DNA of 6,355 bases, taken from assembly GCA_022842225.1 (NCBI GenBank), contig JALHPX010000189.1, forward strand, positions 1 to 6,355, read 5' to 3'. Shown piece by piece: positions 1-5,298 of this stretch. The notes beneath the pieces were generated by a model that saw only the letters and a list, made by a program, of their open reading frames with translations, did no database searches and was not told the origin of the DNA. How positions within the stretch are numbered: the stretch's first letter is position 1; each line of letters opens with the position of its first letter. A program made the position numbers and the translations under genes. Source of the DNA: a bacterium. Lineage in GTDB: Bacteria > Bdellovibrionota > FAC87 > UBA2466.

Positions 1-128
1 GCCTTCCGGCCCTTTCCCAAGCAATCCACGCCACCCTCTAAGCCCGAGCTTGCTAGCGAAAGCGCTTGAATTCTACGGGGCTAACGACTACTCCAGAGTC
101 CGTTCACTTTATTTTTTTGGGGTAGTCA

Positions 129-163
129 CCTTAGCAATCTTTTGAGCTAAGGCAGGTTAGCAA
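129..163 (+). promoter_or_regulatory. Leader hairpin and ribosome binding site of the first gene
   Basis: A perfect 7-base inverted repeat (CCTTAGC at 129-135, GCTAAGG at 146-152) encloses a 10-base loop. The right arm contains AAGG, and a second candidate Shine-Dalgarno AGG (154-156) lies 7 bases before the ATG at 164. The heptamer TTAGCAA occurs at 131-137, spanning the left arm and loop, and again at 157-163, touching the start codon. If the stem forms in the mRNA it would sit against the ribosome binding site, so a mild effect on translation is possible. This is inference: the stem is short and could be chance. The rest of bases 1-128 holds a T7 run at 112-118 and no convincing promoter or gene. 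Confidence 0.3.
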
Positions 164-1840
164 ATGGTTAGAGTTTTTGTACTTTTAGGCCTTTTGCTGC
201 AGGCAGCGCTTGTAGCAGGTGATCGTCCGCCTTTACAGCCCGCTGTGGAGCGCGTGGCAGAGACATGCGGTCAGGAAGTCGCTGCGCGCGCGCTCGTTGA
301 GCACCTGCCGACCGAGTTTGATGCCATTCGCTGGGACGGCTACTTCCCACCGGCTAGCCCTCAATTAATTGGTTCCATCTTAGATCAGTACGAACAGTAC
401 GGAAAAAATCCCCCTGATTTCTCCAAGCGCAAATTACGTAAAGCCAGAGCTAGCGATATTTCAGAATGGGCCTGCACTTACGACGGTGCGACCGAGACGC
501 CAAAGGAATTTCGCGCGCGCAGCGTGAACGCATGGAACGCGACCCAGACGCCCTCTGCTGCAGCCTCTTTTGCCTCAAGAATTGCTAGCTTGGGTTACGA
601 CGGATTTTCTCCTCTGCATTGGTTTACTAGTGGTGCTGGAAACTGGCGTCGGGGGGGTGGTTTGGTAAAGGCCAATTTGCCGCTCAATTTACACCAGGTG
701 GTGACGCCGGCACTTTGGGAAGAGGTTGTAGCGCTTTCGAATTTTGTCTCTGCCGACCACGCCCATCGACGGGATATTTATTCTCTGGCGCTAGAGAACA
801 AGCCGTCGTACCTAAAGCACCTGCACGTACAGGATATCGAACCGGCCGAGAAGCGGATGCGCGAAATCATCATGGAGGCTAAGTCTAGTACCGTCGCTAT
901 CAATCCACTTGAAGCCAAGCTGGCGCAGGTGGCTGTGCTGAGTGCCGTTACCAGAAGGTACATTCATTTTGACGTTTGGAGCAGCCGGGCGACTCACCAA
1001 GAAATCCAAGCTGCGTTGATCGATTTCAAAGCGAACTACCACTACAAAGTTTTTGTCGATGACAAGGAAATCAATTCCATCATCCACGACATGATCGAGC
1101 GTTATATAGCCGCGAGCGAGTTGCTCAACGAAACGCACCTATTTGGCTATCAGGTCGAAGTGTGGCCGTTGCACCCCGATGCGACCAATCCTCAGATGCT
1201 TTTTGATGAAGCCGCAAATGGGGAAGGTGCCGGCCGGGCCTATACAGTGATGAACGTGACGGGTCGGCGAGCGCAGTTAAAAGCCCGTGGTGTACAGCAC
1301 TGGATGTTTCAAAACATCGAAGTGTTGAGCATGGACTTACTGGCGCAGTATGGCGCTTTCCTGAAACTGGGTCGGCCGGTGGGTGTGGTCGTGGTGCCGG
1401 AGAAAGATGGTTACACCGGTGGTTTCCCCTACATTGAAGAAATCGACGGTAGTTCGCTGGTTCGCCTCTACGAAGGCATTGGCGTTCCGAAAGAGCTACG
1501 AGAGGGTAAACCGGGCGACTATTTCAATACCAACACAATCTTCCACTCGCTCGATCTAAACGACGTCAATAGCTTGGACTTTGAGCCCAATAAGCCGGGC
1601 CGTCGCGGTGGAAGAGTAACGCTCGCAAAAATCAGCTTAGCGCTTTTGACGCACACTAATCTTACAGGGCTGATTGGCGATGACATCGGTAATGGTTATC
1701 AGAACTTTAAATACCTTACCGACTACGCCAAGGATGGCGTGGCGACCCTTCAGCTGTTCCGCCAAGCGCTTATCCGTGAGCTGGGCGCAATGCGATCTAA
1801 CGTGATTCGCTTTGACCCCTCTGCTCGCTCCATGAATTAA
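164..1840 (+). CDS. Exported protein with UDPGP-like uridylyltransferase region
   Basis: This 558-residue protein of unknown role begins with a probable Sec signal peptide: a short basic start (MVR), a hydrophobic run at residues 4-18, and a likely cleavage near residue 18-19. An in-frame TAG at 158-160 rules out a longer start. Residues about 1-340 match nothing I recognise. Residues about 340-460 resemble the C-terminal half of the UDPGP catalytic core (UTP-glucose-1-phosphate uridylyltransferase type): a GEGAGRAY stretch at 353-360 where the family has GHGDxY, FQNIEVLSMD at 382-391 where it has NxDNLGAxxD, GG at 419-420, YEG at 436-438, and FNTNT at 454-458. Two metal or substrate positions look changed (D to A at 356, D to E at 386), and the family's N-terminal GGxGT motif is not visible. 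Export is also odd for an enzyme that needs UTP. It could be a pseudoenzyme or sugar-binding relative. The gene is certain, the family is a memory-based resemblance, and the function is unknown. The DUF3047 gene follows after 61 bases and may be co-transcribed. Confidence 0.55.
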   Translation: MVRVFVLLGLLLQAALVAGDRPPLQPAVERVAETCGQEVAARALVEHLPTEFDAIRWDGYFPPASPQLIGSILDQYEQYGKNPPDFSKRKLRKARASDISEWACTYDGATETPKEFRARSVNAWNATQTPSAAASFASRIASLGYDGFSPLHWFTSGAGNWRRGGGLVKANLPLNLHQVVTPALWEEVVALSNFVSADHAHRRDIYSLALENKPSYLKHLHVQDIEPAEKRMREIIMEAKSSTVAINPLEAKLAQVAVLSAVTRRYIHFDVWSSRATHQEIQAALIDFKANYHYKVFVDDKEINSIIHDMIERYIAASELLNETHLFGYQVEVWPLHPDATNPQMLFDEAANGEGAGRAYTVMNVTGRRAQLKARGVQHWMFQNIEVLSMDLLAQYGAFLKLGRPVGVVVVPEKDGYTGGFPYIEEIDGSSLVRLYEGIGVPKELREGKPGDYFNTNTIFHSLDLNDVNSLDFEPNKPGRRGGRVTLAKISLALLTHTNLTGLIGDDIGNGYQNFKYLTDYAKDGVATLQLFRQALIRELGAMRSNVIRFDPSARSMN

Positions 1841-1901
1841 AGCTACAAAGTGGATAGATTGGTCTTTAGGTCCTTTCTTGGGTATCATCTGCTTCAACGT
1901 G

Positions 1902-2630
1902 ATGCTGTTTTCTACGAATACATTTCGACTCTTTTTCGTGGCGGCCATCGCATGTGCTCATTTGATCGCGGCGGAGGAGACGGCAACGGAGTCGGAGCGC
2001 GAACTGGCGGCTGCAAAGGCAGGCCAACGCAAGTGGCTCGAGCGCTTTGACGTCAAAGTGGGAGACAACCCGCTAAAGAACGGCTGGGAGGGCGGAAACC
2101 TCGAGGATGGAAAACTCGATTTCCAATACATCTGGCAGCTGGGCAATACTTTCCTGCGCAGTCGGTGGATCCCTGGAACCGAAGCCAACGCGCTTAAGAA
2201 ATCGTATGATTGGGACACTTCCGAGTTTCCTTACTTGAAATGGAAATGGCGTGTTCAGAAATTTCCCGCGGGTGCCAAGATTCTCGAAGGCAAAAAGTCC
2301 GATGCCGCCGCGCAGGTCTACCTGCTGTGGAAGGGTTTTCCGACTTACTACGTGATTAAGTATTTTTGGGCGACCGACGATGCTGTCGGCACGGTGTTAG
2401 AGCAGGGCACTCCTTTGATTGGGAAGTTACGGGGGGTTGTCGTTCGCTCCGGTGGCAAGACTGGTGAATGGCACACGGAAAGCCGCAATGTGGCCGAAGA
2501 TTTTAGGAAATATTTTGGCGGCGATCCACCGGGGAAAGTTCGCGGGATTGCGATTCTATCCGATGCGGACGAAACCAAGACCCAGTCCGAAGCAGATTAC
2601 GACGATATCGAAGTTTCCAAAAAGCCCTAG
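1902..2630 (+). CDS. Exported DUF3047 family protein
   Basis: This 242-residue protein matches the DUF3047 pattern over almost its whole mature length. Counting from the ATG at 1902, visible landmarks are PYLKWKWRV at 110-118, DAAAQVYLLW at 134-143, IKYFWATD at 152-159, an SGG...GEWHTESRNVAEDFRKYFG stretch at 183-206, and a C-terminal DADET...YDDI at about 221-236, where the family usually reads DxDNT...YGDI. The N-terminus is a good signal peptide (MLFSTNTFR, then a hydrophobic run, then LIAA before EE), so it should act in the periplasm or envelope. The biochemical role of DUF3047 is not known to me. The start is uncertain: an in-frame TTG at 1878 has a weak AGG seven bases upstream and would add eight residues, but ATG 1902 gives a more normal signal peptide. 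No terminator separates it from the gene before it. Its TAG stop overlaps that of the opposite-strand aat gene. Confidence 0.85.
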   Translation: MLFSTNTFRLFFVAAIACAHLIAAEETATESERELAAAKAGQRKWLERFDVKVGDNPLKNGWEGGNLEDGKLDFQYIWQLGNTFLRSRWIPGTEANALKKSYDWDTSEFPYLKWKWRVQKFPAGAKILEGKKSDAAAQVYLLWKGFPTYYVIKYFWATDDAVGTVLEQGTPLIGKLRGVVVRSGGKTGEWHTESRNVAEDFRKYFGGDPPGKVRGIAILSDADETKTQSEADYDDIEVSKKP

Positions 2631-3232
2631 GCAAAAGCCAGCGGCTGTTCATTCAGCGCGTCGACTAAAAGCTGCTGATAATTTAAATCCGAAACCTCAA
2701 TCGCGCCCAGGCTCTCCAGGTGAGGGGTGAGAAATTGCACCTCCAGCAGTTGATAGCCAGTGGCATTTAGGCGTTGGATGAGAAAATACAATGCGGCTTT
2801 GGACGCATCGGTTTTGCGGTGGAATTTAGATTCGGCAAAGAAAGCCGCTCCGAAACTTACGCCGTACACTCCGCCGACTAAAGTCTTATCCTGAGCATCC
2901 CAGATTTCCACGCTGTGGGCGCGGCCCTGGCGGTGAAGTGCCCCGTATGCCTCAAAGAACTCCTCGGTCATCCAATTGCCTTCTTGGCGATCGCCACACG
3001 CGCGCATTACTTCTAGAAATGCACGATTATACGAAACGTGTGGCTCAAATTTGCGGATGCTTTTTCTCAAACTCTTGGAAACTTGAAAGTTATTGAGCGG
3101 CAAAATTGCTCGCGGATCTGGGCGATACCACAAAACCTCTTTGGTCTTGGGATCGGCCATCGGGAAATAGCCGTTGGTGTAGGCCCGGGCTAACAGGTCG
3201 GGCGTTAGCGCAGTTTTTGAACTAGCTCCCAC
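2627..3232 (-). CDS. aat: Leucyl/phenylalanyl-tRNA--protein transferase, short form
   Basis: This enzyme transfers Leu or Phe from aminoacyl-tRNA to N-terminal Arg or Lys of proteins in the cytoplasm, marking them for ClpS/ClpAP degradation (N-end rule). Family blocks are clear: AYTNGYFP at 17-24, WYRPDPRA at 35-42, EGNW at 84-87, EAY at 94-96, HSVEIW at 106-111, LVGGVYGV at 118-125, AESKFHR at 133-139, ASKAAL at 143-148, and VQFLTPHLESLGA at 165-177. Residues aligned by eye to E. coli Trp111, Tyr120, Glu156 and Gln188 are present (W87, Y96, E134, Q166), while Asp186 is Glu164 and Trp49 is Met25. At 201 residues it lacks about 24 N-terminal residues of the E. coli protein (234), including the NGLLAxGGDL block. 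This is not a start-calling error: the frame has a TGA at 3263-3265, and the GTG start has a good ribosome binding site. It overlaps coaB by 28 bases and is probably translated from the same mRNA. Confidence 0.93.
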   Translation of the reverse strand: MGASSKTALTPDLLARAYTNGYFPMADPKTKEVLWYRPDPRAILPLNNFQVSKSLRKSIRKFEPHVSYNRAFLEVMRACGDRQEGNWMTEEFFEAYGALHRQGRAHSVEIWDAQDKTLVGGVYGVSFGAAFFAESKFHRKTDASKAALYFLIQRLNATGYQLLEVQFLTPHLESLGAIEVSDLNYQQLLVDALNEQPLAFA

Positions 3233-3912
3233 GCTGGACCTCCCAATGTGGTTTTGGGTCCCTCAGGGAGTTCGGTAGTTTTTCCCGCCGGAGTGAGAAA
3301 CCAGAGCCGATTGGAATCAGAGTCAGGACCTGATTGGGGGCCGACCAAATTTAGAAAGATCGCATCCGCCTTCTTTTTTAACATCTTCTGACGGGCGCGT
3401 TCCATAGCCGCTTCTAGATTTCCTGTCTCTAGCGAGAAGGCGATAACGGTTTGGTTGGGTTGCTTTCGCTCGGCATACATCTGTACAAAATCAGGCACTG
3501 CTTGGACCGGAAGCAGAAGCTCGGACTGGGTGACGCCGCCGGCAAAAATATCCGTGCGATCGAGCTTCTTCGCCGTCGGCAAAGCAGCTTGGACGATTTG
3601 AAAATCAAGAACAGCGGCTGCGCTGATGAAGATATTGGCGAGCGGAAAATACTTTTCGAGAAGTGCGCTGTATTCCTGAGGAGTTTCGTAACGAAATACT
3701 TCGCAAATCGATTCGAATTCGGATTCTACGTCGGAATCAACCGGGCCTAAGATGGCGCCAACGCGTGTGCCGGAACTGACGGCTGCTTTGGCAAGGGCCA
3801 ATCCCATTTTGCCGCTGGAGCGATTCTGGAGAAAACGCACGGAATCGAGCGGAGAGCGCATAGGCCCCGCGGTAATAAGAACACTTTTGGAGGGTTTCAT
3901 GGGTTTGACCAT
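3205..3912 (-). CDS. coaB: Stand-alone phosphopantothenate--cysteine ligase (CoaB domain)
   Basis: CoaB joins 4'-phosphopantothenate to cysteine using a nucleotide triphosphate, in the cytoplasmic coenzyme A pathway. The 235-residue product is a CoaB domain alone. It has the N-terminal VLITAGPMRSPLDSVR at 11-26 (family VLITAGGTREPLDPVR), the signature NRSSGKMGLALA at 30-41, a GPV turn at 56-58, SAAAVLDF at 97-104 (family AAAVADF/Y), a KKLDR stretch at 115-119 in place of the usual KIKK, AFSLETG at 158-164, the basic MLKKKAD...LN segment at 177-189, SDSN at 198-201 (family SDxN), and a LP...K motif at 215-220. In most bacteria this domain follows a CoaC decarboxylase domain in one protein. Here no CoaC lies upstream, so the decarboxylase must be encoded elsewhere. 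Start choice is open: ATG 3912 or the in-frame ATG four codons later (3900); neither has a clear Shine-Dalgarno. The 3' end overlaps aat. Confidence 0.9.
   Translation of the reverse strand: MVKPMKPSKSVLITAGPMRSPLDSVRFLQNRSSGKMGLALAKAAVSSGTRVGAILGPVDSDVESEFESICEVFRYETPQEYSALLEKYFPLANIFISAAAVLDFQIVQAALPTAKKLDRTDIFAGGVTQSELLLPVQAVPDFVQMYAERKQPNQTVIAFSLETGNLEAAMERARQKMLKKKADAIFLNLVGPQSGPDSDSNRLWFLTPAGKTTELPEGPKTTLGGPAWELVQKLR
3239..3244 (-). promoter_or_regulatory. Ribosome binding site deciding the GTG start of aat
   Basis: On the minus strand GGGAGG lies six bases before the GTG at 3232-3230, inside the last codons of coaB. It is a near-perfect Shine-Dalgarno sequence and, with the upstream in-frame TGA at 3263-3265, fixes the short aat start. 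Its position inside coaB implies translation from the coaB transcript. Confidence 0.75.
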
Positions 3913-3921
3913 TGGATTAGT

Positions 3922-3949
3922 AAAATATGCTACGGCAAAGAAAATTCAA
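3922..3949 (-). promoter_or_regulatory. Candidate sigma70-type promoter for coaB-aat
   Basis: On the minus strand TTGAAT (3949-3944) and TATTTT (3927-3922) are separated by 16 bases, four of six and five of six matches to the -35 and -10 consensus. The predicted transcript start lies only a few bases before ATG 3912, so the mRNA would be almost leaderless, which fits the missing Shine-Dalgarno. It sits in the 92-base divergent spacer shared with the transpeptidase gene. This is based on pattern only. Confidence 0.35.
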
Positions 3950-3986
3950 TGGCCATAAGACTGACCAGGTGATTTGAGCTAAAATA

Positions 3987-3995
3987 GGGGAGAGG
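3987..3995 (+). promoter_or_regulatory. Ribosome binding site deciding the GTG start of the transpeptidase gene
   Basis: GGGGAGAGG at 3987-3995 lies nine bases before the GTG at 4005. The purine-rich core supports the GTG as the real start. The next in-frame ATG would be codon 80, which would remove the membrane anchor. A TAAAAT at 3980-3985 just upstream could be a -10 element, but no matching -35 is seen at the right distance. Confidence 0.6.
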
Positions 3996-4004
3996 TTCTT
4001 TCTC

Positions 4005-5249
4005 GTGGGTCGGCTCAAACAACAGACAAAACCAGTCGCTTTCTTTATTGGGTTGACCAGCTTTGCCCTCTGCCTGGGATTATGTGTCTTTACGGCCCAT
4101 TTACTGCGTCGCGCTAGTTGGACCAGCGTTTTGACCGCTGAAACCTTGAGTGAAAACCTCCGCGCCGTTCTGCGCTCAGGCGATCTGCCCAACCCTCTGG
4201 AAGTGGAAGTGCCGCGAAAAGAAGGCCGCCAGTCCGTGCGCATGAATTACACCATTGATCCCCAGATGCAGTCCTGGGCGTGGAAGTTGGTGAAGCAGTA
4301 CCATCCTGACTATGTAGCGGCTGTTTTGCTGGACGCGCAAACCGGTGAGATTCTGACCTTGCTTAGCTTTAGCGAGTTTCCCATCTCCCAACATTTGGCG
4401 CTGGAAGCTTCTTTTCCGGCTGCTAGCATTTTTAAGATCGTCACCGCAGCTGCAGCTATTGATCAAAAAATTCTCGAGCCCGAGAGCGTTGTGACGTTTC
4501 ACGGTTCGAATCACACGCTTTATCGTCGAAACGTCTACGGCAACGAGAACAATCGTTGGGTGCGTCAGATGACTTTAATCGACGCGTTTGCGCGCAGTGT
4601 GAATACCGTTTTCGCCAAGATCGGCATGTTCATGCTCTCGCCCGTTCACCTGCAGGAGTATGGAAAACGCTTTTTATTTAATCGCGACATCGCCACCGAC
4701 ATCCCCATTAAGCGAGGGCACCTGCAAGATCCGCTGACCAGTGATTGGGAGCGAGCCGAAGTCGCGTCGGGATTTAATCGCGTTTCCCTGATGAGTCCCA
4801 TTCAAGGCGCCTTGATTGCGGCAAGCATCGCCAATGATGGTGTGATGATGCGGCCCTATCTTATTAAATCGGTGCGCGATGAAGAGGGGAATCGTCTCTA
4901 TCTTGGTCAACCCGCTGTCTTGGAAACTCCCATTCGTCCAGAAACTGCCGAAGCGATGCGCACGCTGATGCGCAGAACGGTTCAATCAGGAACCAGTCGC
5001 TCGACCTTCCGCACGCTGGTGCGGCAACGCCGGTTTCATGAAGTGGAGTTTGGCGGAAAAACCGGCTCTCTCATGAGCATGAGCCCTAAGGGCAAATGCG
5101 ATTGGTTTGTGGGCTATGCCTTAGCGGGCGATCGCAAGCTGGCGGTATCCGTCATGTCGATTCACGGAGAATTCTGGCGCGTGAAATCTTCCTACCTGGC
5201 CCGCGCTATTCTCGAGCAATATCTCCGGAGCCACGGCACCGTTTTATAG
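4005..5249 (+). CDS. Membrane-anchored penicillin-binding transpeptidase
   Basis: This is a 414-residue predicted DD-transpeptidase that would cross-link peptidoglycan in the periplasm and bind beta-lactams. It starts with a short basic cytoplasmic tail and one membrane segment at about residues 11-34, then a linker. The region from YTIDPQMQ (82-89) and LLDAQTGEILTLLS (108-121) corresponds to the entry of the transpeptidase domain in PBPs. All three active-site motifs are present: SIFK at 141-144 (nucleophile Ser141, Lys144), SVN at 198-200, and KTGS at 352-355. MSPIQGALIAASIANDG (263-279) is the helix found before the KTG strand in PBPs. There is no glycosyltransferase domain (not class A) and no room for the N-terminal dimerisation module of class B enzymes, so it is a minimal form. 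BlaR-like sensors and class D beta-lactamases share the fold, but the SxN motif and TIDPQMQ segment favour a transpeptidase. The photolyase gene follows after 49 bases. Confidence 0.85.
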   Translation: MGRLKQQTKPVAFFIGLTSFALCLGLCVFTAHLLRRASWTSVLTAETLSENLRAVLRSGDLPNPLEVEVPRKEGRQSVRMNYTIDPQMQSWAWKLVKQYHPDYVAAVLLDAQTGEILTLLSFSEFPISQHLALEASFPAASIFKIVTAAAAIDQKILEPESVVTFHGSNHTLYRRNVYGNENNRWVRQMTLIDAFARSVNTVFAKIGMFMLSPVHLQEYGKRFLFNRDIATDIPIKRGHLQDPLTSDWERAEVASGFNRVSLMSPIQGALIAASIANDGVMMRPYLIKSVRDEEGNRLYLGQPAVLETPIRPETAEAMRTLMRRTVQSGTSRSTFRTLVRQRRFHEVEFGGKTGSLMSMSPKGKCDWFVGYALAGDRKLAVSVMSIHGEFWRVKSSYLARAILEQYLRSHGTVL

Positions 5250-5287
5250 TTTCCTTCCAAATCATTTAATGACAATCTTCGCCGTTG

Positions 5288-5296
5288 AAGGTGGAG
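5288..5296 (+). promoter_or_regulatory. Ribosome binding site of the photolyase gene
   Basis: AAGGTGGAG at 5288-5296 gives AAGG seven bases before the ATG at 5299. This favours 5299 over the in-frame ATG at 5269, which has no Shine-Dalgarno in the T/C-rich sequence before it. Confidence 0.6.
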
Positions 5297-5298
5297 AA

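Noticed and set aside
86..118. Possible terminator: GACT/AGTC stem followed by a T7 run
   Set aside because: The stem has only 4 pairs and 11 bases separate it from the T run, so it is too weak to call.
2..145. Open frame entering from the left edge on the plus strand and ending in TGA at 143-145, possibly the tail of an upstream gene
   Set aside because: Only 47 codons, with no recognisable motif, and it runs through the T-rich and hairpin leader. It cannot be told from chance without sequence to the left.
1878..1901. TTG start for the DUF3047 gene
   Set aside because: It has a weak AGG upstream, but the extra eight residues worsen the signal peptide. ATG 1902 is preferred, though the question stays open.
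2630..2639. GGC-AAAA-GCC mini hairpin at the convergent junction as a terminator
   Set aside because: Three base pairs with no T run on either strand at the right place.
3949..3956. Eight-base palindrome ATGGCCAT in the divergent spacer as an operator
   Set aside because: Too short to separate from chance, with no second copy in the spacer.
5277..5290. CTTC/GAAG stem between the transpeptidase and photolyase genes as a terminator
   Set aside because: Four pairs with no T run following; it overlaps the photolyase ribosome binding site.
5269..5298. Upstream in-frame ATG as the photolyase start
   Set aside because: It has no ribosome binding site, and the added ten residues lie before the usual family start. 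ATG 5299 has a good site.
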